A stretch of DNA of 64,000 bases from Artemisia argyi (GCA_030686995.1 CM060685.1:24288065-24352064); one strand, 5' to 3'. Counted from the first letter of the stretch, positions 1-10,991 are shown. Notes: generated from the letters alone by a model not told the origin. Translations and numbers: made by a program.

Positions 1-1178
1 AACCCAATACTAAGATGCAATCAAAATAAAATACTAAAAATGAAATTAAACTAATTTATACTAAGGTTGTGAGCAGTAATTGGAGAAAATGTGTTTACTT
101 AGATTTCACTACTCCCTAGATATCTTTTACACGTTAATTACTTGTTATAATTGCATGGATGACGGATCGTATTCCTTAATACCAATCATGGGGTGGCATA
201 CATAACTCCCCAATTCTATGAGCTCTTATCTCCTCCTACACCATGCCCAGCACAACTATAGGGATTGTAAACAGTGGCTCATGCATTAAATACAACCAAT
301 AAAGACCTAGTACGCCTCGGTTCATGTTTCTTAAGACGTTCAAGCATGTTACCATTTGGAGATCTGCCAGTTTTCTTAAGCCTAACATATAAATCATTCA
401 TCCACAACAAGAATAAACAAGTAATCAACACATAATCAATATCTAGGTTTCATTAGATCTAAGCAAACACAAAAGAGATCTAGCCTAGCATGATAGAATT
501 GAGACAAGAACAAGATATAGACAACCAACACATAGACATATTGATTGAATTAGAAGAACACTTATCTCAATTACAATGCAAGGTATCAAGGGTTTGGAAC
601 CCTTGAAAAACCTGTAAAAGTTGCACCAAAATCGTCTTTAGGGTTTCTCCAAAACTTCTCCTTTTTTTTTATGTGAAAAACTAGAAAACTATATATAGAA
701 AAATAGGGGTGACGGCGTCAAGACAAACAATGTGACGCCGTCACCTCGCCGCCAAATACTTCCTCGGACGGCCTTGATCTACTTCTGACGCCGTCAAGGC
801 CTAGGCCGTCACACAAATTACTCTTGACGCCCTGTGTGTGACGCCGTCATCAACTACGGATTTTTATTCTTTGGGTTTTGACGCCGTCAGGAAAACTCTT
901 GACGCCTTCATGAACTACGGATTTTAATTCTTGAGGTTTGACGCCGTCAGGGCATTACTCTTGACGCCGTCACCTACTGTTCCCAGCATGGAAAATTGAG
1001 ACTTTGCCGTTTTCTTCACTTTTATGCTCCAAAAGCGTCCAAAATGGCTTCTTTTCCAGAATTCACTCTCCAAGTACCTAAAATCACAAAAGGAACGATT
1101 TAGGGCAATATTTGATAAAATAAATTCGGATTCGGGCTTAAATGACCCCCTAAAAACGGATCATTTTTTGCCTCATCA
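1..1178 (-). repeat. Element A, LTR 1 (3' LTR of copy 1, truncated by window edge)
   Basis: Position 1 aligns with position 6604 inside the complete LTR 6332-7755, so about 272 bp of this LTR lie off the left edge. The inner end is CATCA at 1174-1178, which pairs with the TGATG start seen in the other copies (5-bp terminal inverted repeat). It carries a TATA element and the TGACGCCGTCA array. It differs from the other two A LTRs by scattered substitutions and lacks the 27-bp deletion seen in LTR 2. Confidence 0.93.
689..972 (-). promoter_or_regulatory. LTR 1 core promoter: TATA box with TGACGCCGTCA array
   Basis: CTATATATAG at 689-698 is followed, upstream in the minus-strand direction, by seven exact TGACG-S-CGTCA units starting at 710, 733, 786, 839, 879, 939 and 962. 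Degenerate copies lie at about 825 and 900. Each unit is two opposed TGACG half-sites separated by one base. TGACG is the core bound by TGA-type bZIP factors (as-1-like elements); that role here is inferred. Element transcription would run toward lower coordinates from about 660. Confidence 0.6.
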
Positions 1179-2763
1179 TATACCCTTACACTTGAGATTT
1201 GCTTGTCCTCTAGCAAATGTGCTTTTATTCTACTCAAAAGACAAGTTAGGGGTCATTTAACACTAATATAAAAGTAATTACAACAAATAATCGTTCCACT
1301 AAAGACCAATAGACAAGCACGGAGGTCATATACAAGCACCTCACAAATAGTGTTTAGATACTCACATCTCTCGGGTGTAATAAAGTGTAAATTGCAATAT
1401 GGAAACGGAAGATATCTCTCACTACCTGTCATAGCAAAATAGATTACCATAGGCTTGGGAAAGGATCAAACCTCCACCACATGGCGTAAGCACCTAGGAT
1501 AAACTATCAAAGAGGTCTTTTAAAGGGTTGTAACGTTAGGTATAGGGATATGAATTACACGGTTTTGTTGGATAAAGGAAGTTTTACTGGTGGCGAGTTA
1601 ACAATCTTAGTTAATTACATGTACAATATGGCGTTGCTAAGCCAAGACTAGACTCGACTTAAGCTAATAAATGAAAAATAACAAAAACATAAAATGAACA
1701 TAGAATGAAACGGGATGGTAGTCCGTATGTTTTTTCTCTTTTTCTTTTTCTATTTTTTTTTTCTTTTCTTTTTTTTTTCCATACACTCTTACCCTACCAT
1801 CCAAAATAATACATCATAGGGGATGAGAATTCCCCTTACACTTGAATCTTTACATACTTTACAATTAATTAAACTAATGACTCGAATTAAGAAAATCAAA
1901 ACACTTGGAGCACTTTTAAGATTAAAGTACGTATGGGGGTAATAAATGATGTTCTTCCCCATTACTCCATAAAATAAGTACTTACCCACGAGTCCCAATC
2001 GTCCCAAAACAATATGTACAAGGATGTGACTCGACTTAGCAACCATGTAATCAATTAGAAAGTTAACTTAGGGTTTAACAAATAACAATAATGCACTAAA
2101 AATGAGCGCATACACGGAAGGCTAAGGCGATTTGGTTGTACATTTAAGTGGGGTGTAACAAATTCTTCCTTTAAGTAAAATGCTTAAAGTTAGAAACGAA
2201 AAGATAGGCTCGGAGGGGTGTACTAGGGGTTTCGTGTACTAAAAATGAGTACAACGCTAAGGGTGTGGGAAAAATTAGTTGACTTAACTAGCCAAGTAAT
2301 ATGACTTAAATGGTCAAGTAATTATGATACGGGTTTAACACAAGGGTAATCCTAATGCCTCTTATCATGTAGTAAATCCTACCACACGAATGTAGTCTCA
2401 CTAGCGGTCTCGGGATGCATCACTAACGCAAGTTCTAGAATCTAAATACTACCGGTACACTCATAAGCACTAATAATGAATGCTTTTCCTATCAAATCTA
2501 AAGGCGAACCTCACATTTTTGGGTGGAAAATTTTTCTGAATATACGGTTATGTGCTAGTCATACAATCTCCTATCCATGAGACGCTTGCTATGGCTAAAG
2601 TTTCACTCCTAAATGTTGTAAAAAAATTTAAATTTGGCGCTAAAATTGCACTAACAAGTATTTCTCATAGTTTTATTACACGTCTACCATTAAACAAAAC
2701 AAACTCAAGCGAAAGTGCATATGTAAGATATCATCTTTTTACCCTCCCCTTACACTTAAGATG

Positions 2764-2781
2764 AACATTGTCCCCAATGTT
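2764..2781. other. Conserved hairpin next to a PPT-like motif (element A)
   Basis: Arms AACATTG and CAATGTT flank a 4-base loop, immediately beside the third CCCCTTACACTT motif (2746-2757). The same stem with loop TCCT occurs in element C at 33463-33480, again beside a C-rich tract. Conservation between two different families suggests a shared cis function near the end of the coding region; the function is not known to me. Confidence 0.6.
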
Positions 2782-3559
2782 CAAGTAAAGAATGTAAAAG
2801 TGAAAAAGTAAAGAGAATGAAATCAAATACTCCCCTGATTCGCTCGGTATGGATTATAGGTTGGGCAGATTAGATCTTCCTCCAAGAAAATGAACAATCA
2901 AAGCTTCCCTTCCAGAATATAAATCATCTCCTTGTCGAACATAACCTGTAAATCCTGACAAAAATAGACAAGACAACCTCGCATAAAATCGGCGGCATCC
3001 TATATAAGTTACTAAATCCTAGAAAACAAAGTAAGATATAATGCTTGTGGAATGAAGTTTGCAGATCTCCTGGAGATTATAAAACTTAATAATTCACAAA
3101 AACCATAAGACTCCGTTAGAAAAACAAAACCGGTAAAATTTCCAGATTTTAACTCCTTACGCCGTCAAGAGTAAACCTCTGACGCCGTCAGAATGGACCT
3201 GCAGAAATTCTTATGTTAAGTTTCCGGAAAATTTCTGGAAAAACTTTGTCCTACTTCCTGGAAAATCCTGCAAAACTTCATTATGACTCAATACAAGCAT
3301 TTGACTCTAACAAATACGAATATACATGCTCATTTAATATCGTGGAGAATCATGATCGGTTTGTTTCTTAAAAACATATTTGGGGTTTCCCCTTACACTT
3401 ATCTTTTGCAAAAATACTTCTAGGTGGAGTTAAGACTAGGCTAAACAACAAAGTAAAGTATTTCCACGTTTTAGTTTAGAAACATGATCAACCAACAATA
3501 AAAACTAAGCATGCATACGGAAGCAAATAACAATCAAACAAATAAAATCACACAAAACA

Positions 3560-3620
3560 TGGGTTGCCTCCCAAGAAGCGCTTTTCTTTATTTACGAGTC
3601 TTGTAGCTAGACTCAAAGTC
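3560..3620 (-). other. Conserved post-stop block shared by elements A and C
   Basis: The plus strand reads GGGTTGCCTCCCAAGAAGCG and continues to an inverted repeat with GAGTC/GACTC arms around a GTAGCT centre. The homologous block is at 33765-33824 in element C, where the arms are CGAGTCA/TGACTCG, and at 27519-27580 in A copy 2. It sits just after the stop of gag-pro in A and of pol in C. Its retention in an element that lost pol suggests a cis-acting role. Confidence 0.6.
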
Positions 3621-3628
3621 ATGGGTTA

Positions 3629-6160
3629 CTACGTGATTTGGGTGAGTTCCTCGTTGAGGACATCTTTGGGATCAAACTTAGGTTTCAACTTTCTATCGGT
3701 TTCCTTAGTATGGTATGACCTTTCAAACTTTTCTCCATCCGGATCATACAAGGTCATTCTAATATGCCATGACCCGTCACCTTCTTTAGGTGGCTTGTCC
3801 CACCTCCATTTACACTTATCTCCCTCTCTTTTCCATTTGTTTCTTTCTATGTTAATGGGCATTACGCTTAATAACTCAATCATCTTCCTAAAGACTAAGG
3901 GGTCCTCAAAGGGGTCTAGCTCTTCATCTCTGGCTATGAGTTTTTCTACCGAATGTGTCTTTTCAACAAAGTCTTTTTCTAGATAGAATGGGCATTGAGG
4001 TCCTATAAAGTTCCTTTTTATCCAAGGTCCATATCTAGACGGTATCCTATTCATCTCTACCCAATGCGGTGTTGGTTCATCATCACAATCATAACTATGC
4101 CTCTTAACATCATACACCGACCAAGTATCGCCTTCACCTACCGCTATCTTGGATTCCTTGCAATCTATCATGGCACTAGCGGTTGCTAAAAATCCTCTTC
4201 CTACCAATAATGGGCATGTAGTGTCACTAACCATGTCTAGGATGTGAAAATCCGCTAATATAGTTAACCTTCCTACGTGAACAACTACATCCTTAATCAT
4301 TCCAACCGGGTGGGCAATACTCCCATCCGCTAACCCTATCAATACCTCTGTTTCCTCTAACTTTCCTAGCTTAAGGGTGGTGAATAAGGATAAGGGAATC
4401 AAGTTGAGGCTTGACCCTAAATCGGCTAGTGTGTCGAAAGCTTCGGATCTTCCTATCTTACAAGGCAAAACAAATATACCCGGATCATCAAGCTTTTTAG
4501 GCAACTTGTTTTGAACGAAGGTGGTCCCATTTTTACCTAGCTTATACTTCTCATATTTTTCTAGGAGGGCACTATAGTAAGGAGCACGCGCTAAGACATC
4601 AATGACGGGGCGTTCAAGGTGAAGTTCTTTGAATTCATCGTCAAGGTCTTGCGTAAGAGGTGTTTCAACTATACTTTTGACCGGTTCTATATTGGGTGTC
4701 TTGTTTGATTGGTCCTTTGGTAGAACTTGGTTTTGTTTGAAACACGTGCTCGTTGATTTGACCGAGTAGTATTGTGGACATGAAGTGGGTGACGAAACTG
4801 AAGATATGGAATTAACGTTTAGTTTCGGATTCTTGATTGTGTCGCTTGGGAGTGCTCCCATTTCTCGGTCATTGAGAACTTTCAACAATGCGTCAATTCT
4901 AGTGGTCATCTCGCTTTGCTTGTGTTTGAAATCGGCTTCAAACTTAGATATGCGAGCTTCTTGAGATATCATAAACTTTGACATCAATCCTTCAAGATTG
5001 TTGGTACTACCATAGTTGTTAGAAGGATTGTTGTTGAAAGTACGGTTGGATGGTGGACCGTTTGGTTGGTAACGATTAGGCGGATTAGAAGAATTGGGTT
5101 GATTTTGTTTCCACCTAAGGTTTGGGTGATTTTTCCATGAGGGGTTGTATGAATCACCGTAAGTGTTTGGCTCGGGCTTGAAAGTGTACCACTTATCTCC
5201 CGCTTCGTCGGTACGCGTGGATGCGTAGTCCGCAAAAGCTGTTCCGGGGAGTTCCACACAATCACGAGTGTCATGGGGACCACTACATAATTCACATGAA
5301 GAAGTGATTTTGTTCACTTGGCTTGAAGGCTTAGGAGCATCGTAAGATTTCATGAGAAACTTGACTTGGTCCTCAAGTTCCATGATCCTACGGTCGGGAG
5401 TGCTAGAATTGTTCGAAGGCAAAGATATTGCCTTGACCATTTTGTTCAAGTCACGGGGATCATTCCAACTTTCGTTGTCATAGAGAGCAAGATCTTCTAT
5501 GAGTTCCCATGATTGTTCCGCACTAAGATCACGTAGCTTACCACCGGCTGATTGGTCAATGGCTCGCCTCGTGGAGATGTCGATATGGTCATAAAAAATT
5601 TGGACTTGGAGCCAAAGATCTATGCCATGATGAGGGACTTTTTGGAGTAAGTCCTTGAAACAAGTCCATGCTTCATAAAGAGATTCATTTTGACGTTGTT
5701 GGAACATCAAGATGTCATTCCTAAGCTTAGTAGTTTTCCCCGGTGGGAAAAATTGAGCAAGGAAACAAGTGGTGAGATCATCCCATGTGGTGATGGATCC
5801 CGCGGGTAAACGCTCAAGCCATTGACTAGCTTGATCTCGTAGAGAGAATTGGAATAGGCGTAAACGGGTAGTCTCTCTAGTTTCAACACCTAGGTCTATG
5901 GAATCTACGATTTTGAGAAAGTCCTTAAGATGTTGGTTTGGATCTTCGGAACGAAGTCCATGGAATGCACATCCGCTTTGCACCAACCGGATGGTGTCGG
6001 ATCGCAAGGGGGTCACATTGGCTCCGGTGAGCTCAATGGTGTTTCGGTAGCCTTGATGGCTAGGTCGGGAATACTCTCCTAAGGTTCGGGGCCTAAGGGG
6101 TTCTAGTGGTGGGTTTTGTTGTGGTGGGATGACGGGTTCAAAGATGTTACCACCTTCCAT
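3629..6160 (-). CDS. Gag-protease polyprotein of a non-autonomous Ty3/gypsy element (A copy 1)
   Basis: Intact 843-residue frame. A retrotransposon gag domain spans roughly residues 90-210 (LRLFQFSLRDQASQWLERL region). A zinc-knuckle-like CELCSGPHDTRDC lies near residue 287, with unusual CX2CX3HX4C spacing. An Asn/Pro-rich stretch follows. A retropepsin-like domain lies near 575-680, with active-site DLGSS at about 578 and LLVGRGFL downstream. The last 160-200 residues (WDKPPKEGDGSWHIRM region) match no domain I can name. No reverse transcriptase, RNase H or integrase follows. The start ATG at 6160 is about 150 bp inside the PBS. Gag would form particles and the protease would mature them; replication would need enzymes in trans, perhaps from an Athila-like relative such as element C, which shares PBS type and flanking blocks. 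Confidence 0.9.
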   Translation of the reverse strand: MEGGNIFEPVIPPQQNPPLEPLRPRTLGEYSRPSHQGYRNTIELTGANVTPLRSDTIRLVQSGCAFHGLRSEDPNQHLKDFLKIVDSIDLGVETRETTRLRLFQFSLRDQASQWLERLPAGSITTWDDLTTCFLAQFFPPGKTTKLRNDILMFQQRQNESLYEAWTCFKDLLQKVPHHGIDLWLQVQIFYDHIDISTRRAIDQSAGGKLRDLSAEQSWELIEDLALYDNESWNDPRDLNKMVKAISLPSNNSSTPDRRIMELEDQVKFLMKSYDAPKPSSQVNKITSSCELCSGPHDTRDCVELPGTAFADYASTRTDEAGDKWYTFKPEPNTYGDSYNPSWKNHPNLRWKQNQPNSSNPPNRYQPNGPPSNRTFNNNPSNNYGSTNNLEGLMSKFMISQEARISKFEADFKHKQSEMTTRIDALLKVLNDREMGALPSDTIKNPKLNVNSISSVSSPTSCPQYYSVKSTSTCFKQNQVLPKDQSNKTPNIEPVKSIVETPLTQDLDDEFKELHLERPVIDVLARAPYYSALLEKYEKYKLGKNGTTFVQNKLPKKLDDPGIFVLPCKIGRSEAFDTLADLGSSLNLIPLSLFTTLKLGKLEETEVLIGLADGSIAHPVGMIKDVVVHVGRLTILADFHILDMVSDTTCPLLVGRGFLATASAMIDCKESKIAVGEGDTWSVYDVKRHSYDCDDEPTPHWVEMNRIPSRYGPWIKRNFIGPQCPFYLEKDFVEKTHSVEKLIARDEELDPFEDPLVFRKMIELLSVMPINIERNKWKREGDKCKWRWDKPPKEGDGSWHIRMTLYDPDGEKFERSYHTKETDRKLKPKFDPKDVLNEELTQIT

Positions 6161-6307
6161 GATGTCGGATGGTAAAGAGTTACGAACAAAAGCACGAAGA
6201 AATAAGATAGACTAAAGAAAACCTAAAAATAAAAATAAAATCATACTAGAAAGGAATCTAGCAAGTAGGCCTAATAAAAAGAAATCCTAACCTAGACAAT
6301 AACTATT

Positions 6308-6325
6308 CCCCAGGCTGCGGTGCCA
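6308..6325 (-). other. Primer binding site of element A copy 1 (tRNA-Asp-like)
   Basis: On the minus strand, six bases after the LTR end, the sequence is TGGCACCGCAGCCTGGGG. It resembles the complement of the 3' end of plant tRNA-Asp (TGGCGCCGTTGCCGGGG, from memory) with about four mismatches. The less decayed element C has TGGCGCCGCTGCCGGGGA, with one mismatch. Confidence 0.65.
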
Positions 6326-6411
6326 AAAACTTGATGCGTGGGAATCGCAATAGGCTTTACCTCTCGAGGGATCTCGAGAAGCTTACAACCCCCACCAGGC
6401 AGTGTACCTGA

Positions 6412-6447
6412 TCGTTGTAGTATAGTATAGTGACAAGTACCGGGGGA
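6412..6447 (-). other. LTR segment antisense to the 5' half of tRNA-Asp
   Basis: The plus strand TCGTTGTAGTATAG matches nucleotides 2-15 of plant tRNA-Asp(GUC) (from memory). After a 5-base duplication (ATAGT) the similarity continues through GTGACAAGTA. Because element RNA is minus-strand, it would be complementary to the tRNA's acceptor 5' strand and D-arm. The site lies about 85-120 bp upstream of the PBS, which targets the 3' end of apparently the same tRNA. LTR 3 has the same segment at 30371-30406. Confidence 0.55.
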
Positions 6448-7292
6448 TTGATCGTTCAGCTTAGGAATAGTGTCGCTAGGATTAGAAAGCCTAAATACTA
6501 GTTCTAAAGGTGAGGGATGATTATTTTTGTATTTTTATATTTTTTAGAAAGCAAGTAAAATCTCGGGTTTTGAAGGATTTGGGCGGAATTAGTTGCTATT
6601 CAACTAACCCAATACTAAGATGCAATCAAAATAAAATACTAAAAATGAAATTAAACTAATTTATACTAAGGTTGTGAGCAGTAATTGGAGAAAATGTGTT
6701 TACTTAGATTTCACTACTCCCTAGATATCTTTTACACGTTAATTACTTGTTATAATAGCATGGATGACGGATCGTATTCCTTAATACCAATCATGGGGTG
6801 GCATACATAACTCCCCAATTCTATGAGCTCTTATCTCCTCCTACACCATGCCCAGCACAACTATAGGGATTGTAAACAGTGGCTCATGCATTAAATACAA
6901 CCAATAAAGACCTAGTACGCCTCGGTTCATGTTTCTTAAGACGTTCAAGCATGTTACCATTTGGAGATCTGCCAGTTTTCTTAAGCCTAACATATAAATC
7001 ATTCATCCACAACAAGAATAAACAAGTAATCAACACATAATCAATATCTAGGTTTCATTAGATCTAAGCAAACACAAAAGAGATCTAGCCTAGCATGATA
7101 GAATTGAGACAAGAACAAGATATAGACAACCAACACATAGACATATTGATTGAATTAGAAGAACACTTATCTCAATTACAATGCAAGGTATCAAGGGTTT
7201 GGAACCCTTGAAAAACCTGTAAAAGTTGCACCAAAATCGTCTTTAGGGTTTCTCCAAAACTTCTCCTTTTTTTTATGTGAAAAACTAGAAAA

Positions 7293-7576
7293 CTATATAT
7301 AGAAAAATAGGGGTGACGGCGTCAAGACAAACAATGTGACGCCGTCACCTCGCCACCAAATACTTCCTCGGACGGCCTTGATCTACTTCTGACGCCGTCA
7401 AGGCCTAGGCCGTCACACAAATTACTCTTGACGCCCTGTGTGTGACGCCGTCATCAACTACGGATTTTTATTCTTGGGGTTTTGACGCCGTCAGGAAAAC
7501 TCTTGACGCCTTCATGAACTACGGATTTTAATTCTTGAGGTTTGACGCCGTCAGGGCATTACTCTTGACGCCGTCA
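7293..7576 (-). promoter_or_regulatory. LTR 2 core promoter: TATA box with TGACGCCGTCA array
   Basis: CTATATATAG at 7293-7302, with TGACG-S-CGTCA units from 7314 to 7576 in the same order and spacing as in LTR 1. As the 5' LTR of A copy 1, this would be the promoter driving the intact gag-pro. Confidence 0.6.
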
Positions 7577-7766
7577 CCTACTGCCGTTTTCTTCACTTTT
7601 ATGCTCCAAAAACGTCCAAAATGGCTTCTTTTCCAGAATTCACTCTCCAAGTACCTAAAATCACAAAAGGAACGATTTAGGGCAATATTTGATCAAATAA
7701 ATTCGGATTCGGGCTTAAATGACCCCCTAAAAACGGATCATTTTTCACCTCATCATATACCCTTAC

Positions 7767-8657
7767 TGTAACACCCCCAATTCATGGTTGCAGCGGAATT
7801 CGAACTGGGTGTTACTCGACGGCACAATAGTCACAATAATAGAAAACGAACTCCAATTGAGTCGTTTTAAAAGATTTATCATTCAAATTGTATAAATATC
7901 AGAGATTACAAAATGAGGTCCCAAATGGTTCCATGTTTACAAATCACATTAAATGAGTTTTTGAATGATAATAAAATTTATAACCCTCTTGAGTATCCGT
8001 GTCCTTCCGTGCCATCCTTGATCGTCATGAACCTGAAATACATGCTTGAGAGGTCAACACAAAGGTTGAGTGATATTCATAGAGTTTGGTTAAATCGTTT
8101 GAACACAATAATCGTAGTGTGAGCTATAGACTCACACTCATAGTTAGAAAACAAAATCGTTATTTATTTCACTAAGCTCATGCAACCAAAACATTAACAT
8201 CGAACCAACAAAATTGGCATTATAGAAGCCCTATCAAGGTACTTTTGCCATTATACCGCTAAATCTCAAATATAGTGCATTTGTGTGAACTCATCGTTGT
8301 TCAACACAAATGGGATCCGTCAATCCCAATAGATCTATTCACAATATTCGCGCTCACTATAGGTAGTGACTAATGGTTCATGATATAGGGACTTCGAACA
8401 TGGCAATCGTTACTTAGTGACAATAAAACATAGTCGGGAAGCATACATTAGAAAGCATTGTGTTCGAGTAGAAAAATAATAGCATGTATTCCCCCCATGG
8501 GTTTGTAAAATAGTTAAACAATAGAAAGTGGGGCTACGAACTCACCTTAAGTTATGTAGCGAGTAGTGAATGTGATGGTCGAATCGCGAAGGTTTCTACG
8601 AGCAACCTATAATAGAATGTTGCGACTTAGGATCGGAGTAAAGAATATGAATAAGTG

Positions 8658-8748
<91 letters not shown>

Positions 8749-10955
8749 CATCTAGTCCATGATGTGGTATGATGTATATTTTAAGTCTTTGAAAGAAAAG
8801 ATTCATGAAACATGTATGTTTTATATATCGTTTACTACCGTTCGGGCCGACATAATTCAGAAGTCATGTTAGTAAGCGTTCGAGGAGCCAGGACACTTTA
8901 ATTCGTAAATCCACAACTCATCTCGACGGCTTACATAATGAAATCCTCACATGAGGCTCCTTACTATTGTAGTAGTTGATAAAATATATAGATATAAGTT
9001 TCGATTCCGAAAAGTTACATGTCCGATATTTGAGTAAACTTAGGAAAGTTTAGTATTACATGAAGATTGTTATTAGGGTAAGTTTCATAAGTCTTGTATG
9101 ACCATTTTTCCTTGTAATATCTCATGGTTCCTTTTTAAGTGAAGTAGATTCAAATTGCTTGTTCAAGTTCTCGCCAATTCCTTGTTTCATGTTTTCGCCT
9201 AAGTAAGCTTGTATGGTCATTTCATCATGGCCTAGCCATGACCTTTGGTCCTTGTTCCATGGTCATGAGACTCAACCTTGGCTCTAGCCATGGTTGTGGT
9301 CTTGATTATAGATCATAAGACCTCTTGTTCCTTTTAAAGTATAACCATAATATAGTGACTTTTTTCTAAAAATGGCTGTTAAGAATTTGAAGAAAATTAT
9401 CACTCAGAAAGCGTTTTCAGGGCTCGAGCTTCTTTGAACCTGAACGAAAACGTCGTTCCGGAAAACTTTCGTGTTTTAACTTTTTGATGAATCGGAACAG
9501 AAGGGCCTCGAAAAAATACGGATTTTGATCAGAATGCTATTTTGGCAGATTCGGCGTTTTGGTTTCGCTAACTTCTTTTGGCCATAACTTTTGACTCGTA
9601 TACTCGTTTTAGGTGGTTCTAATTGCTATGGTTTCCTTGTTAGGTCCTCTACTACAATATGTAATGATCCAATATCATAATTTTACCATTTTGATCAAAT
9701 TATACCAAGAAAGTCACTAGTTTACTTGTTTAAATAACATAAGTTAACATATGTATACCAATACTTGTTTTACTCATTTTTATACATCATGGACATGATC
9801 ACAAGACAAAATATAGCATGAATGATATGTAAATAACATGAACATGATTATTTAACAAGAAGTATGTTAGGGTTTTGCTTACAACTTTTGGCTTTCTACA
9901 AGAAAGGAAGTAACTAGTAAGGATAGGACTTTGATTGACAAGCTTCTCTTCACTCTAGCAATCCTTCTACTCTTGTATTCTTGAAGGATTTGTGATGAGA
10001 GTTTAGGTGACTTGAGTGGATCTAAACTCAAGAAAATCACCAAGAGTTTCAAAAGGATTTGAAGTAGTTTGATGAATCAAAACCAAACTAGGGTTTATGT
10101 GTTGATATAACACTTGATTCTTGAATAAAACTTGAAGTAGAGGGAAAATTAGGAGTGTGTTTGTGTGTGTGAGGTTATGAACGACCAAGAGAGGATGAGT
10201 AGGGTTATATAGGGCCTTGAGGAGGTGCTAGGAAAGTGTTAGGAAGTTTCCTTTGAGGAGGTGCAAATATTAGGATATTTAGGAAGCTTACATGAGAAGT
10301 TTGGACACATACTTGTATTCCAAAAGTTCAAGACTTATCTCAAGCCACCAAGGAATGGTGAATCACCCCTTAGGTCGGTCATAATGATGGGGGAGTGACT
10401 AGATACATAAACTTGGTATTATCTAGCTTACGGAGTGAGTTTTGGTCCCGGTAATCGCTAACGGTAAGTTATTAAGTCATGAAACTTAAAATCGGGTATC
10501 CTAAAAATATGAAACTTATAAATATGCTAGAACTTATCAATATACTCCATAATAAAATATAAAATGAGTGGTAGGTTCTATCGGGTGCTAAAACCCTGCT
10601 AAAAACTGGAAACACGGGTCTAAAATGCGTAATTCGCGTAAAACGCTGAACTGAAAAACGTAAAATTCCAAAAGTTTTGGAATTGTCCTTAAATGAGAGA
10701 AAATCATATTTCTATTGTTTATAATGTTTTATGGACATATCGGGATGCTGGAATGACGTTTAAACCTAAAAGTAAATCTCGGACACGGCTTCGTGATTTT
10801 TGCAGAAATGATCCGACGAGTGTGAAATTCTCGGATTATCATTAAAATAGTTTAACTTAGGAGAATATGAAATAAAAATTTTGGATGTGAATAGTAAAAA
10901 GTGAATAGTAAAATTTTCGAGAATAAAAGTTAACCTGAAATTGCGAATTGTTACA
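7767..10955 (-). repeat. Element B left (3') LTR, 3189 bp
   Basis: TGTAACA...TGTTACA ends. The TATA candidate on the minus strand is near 10205-10212 (CTATATAA). A long (TA)n tract is at 8660-8746. The right LTR, after removing element S, is about 3163 bp; the 26-bp difference equals the difference in (TA)n length, so the rest is almost indel-free. Substitutions number about one per hundred bases by eye. No gene is supported inside. Confidence 0.88.
8660..8746. repeat. (TA)n microsatellite in left LTR of B
   Basis: An uninterrupted TA dinucleotide run of about 87 bp; the homologous run in the right LTR (22843-22903) is about 61 bp. Confidence 0.98.
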
Positions 10956-10962
10956 GTGTCTA

Positions 10963-10991
10963 CCCCTTGCGGGGAACTTCGTCCCGAAGTT
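10963..10991. other. Paired hairpins at the PPT end of B
   Basis: Two perfect stems in tandem; the second is AACTTCG/CGAAGTT with a 3-base loop. Element D has an analogous stem AATTTCG/CGAAATT (loop CCCG) at 42915-42932, at the same position relative to its 3' LTR. The stem is preserved while the bases differ, which suggests a selected structure next to the PPT. Confidence 0.6.

Larger units (their letters stand above)
1179..3628 (-). other. Element A copy 1: 3' noncoding region between gag-pro and 3' LTR
   Basis: This is about 2.45 kb with no coding frame I can support; RT, RNase H and integrase would normally lie in or before it. It holds four copies of a polypurine-tract-like motif (minus AAGTGTAAGGGG; plus-strand positions 1183-1193, 1832-1843, 2746-2757 and 3390-3401), a hairpin at 2764-2781 with AACATTG/CAATGTT arms, two TGACGCCGTCA-like sites near 3159-3190, and a block around 3560-3620 shared with element C. 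The LTR-proximal PPT candidate is at 1179-1193. T-rich tracts lie at 1730-1780. Confidence 0.75.
6332..7755 (-). repeat. Element A, LTR 2 (shared central LTR, 1424 bp)
   Basis: Starts TGATG and ends CATCA (plus strand). It serves as 5' LTR of copy 1 and 3' LTR of copy 2, the signature of a tandem LTR-internal-LTR-internal-LTR array. It is 27 bp shorter than LTR 3 because of one clean deletion near 7584, where the other copies continue with a TTCCCAGCATGG stretch. TATA is at 7293-7302 and the TGACGCCGTCA array at 7314-7576. Confidence 0.93.

Noticed and set aside
710..972. CRISPR-like or satellite array from TGACGCCGTCA units
   Set aside because: Units are 11 bp with irregular spacing and sit next to a TATA box in an LTR; a promoter array fits better.
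3564..3986. 140-aa plus-strand frame, repeated at 27523-27945
   Set aside because: Lies antisense over the gag-protease C-terminus and shows no motif; a shadow of the real frame.
6412..6447. Possible tRNA-Asp gene
   Set aside because: Only the 5' half resembles the tRNA; there is no anticodon arm, T-arm or acceptor partner, and it has an internal duplication. Kept as an antisense-to-primer segment.
8566..8772. 68-aa frame of Tyr-Ile repeats
   Set aside because: Translation of the (TA)n microsatellite.
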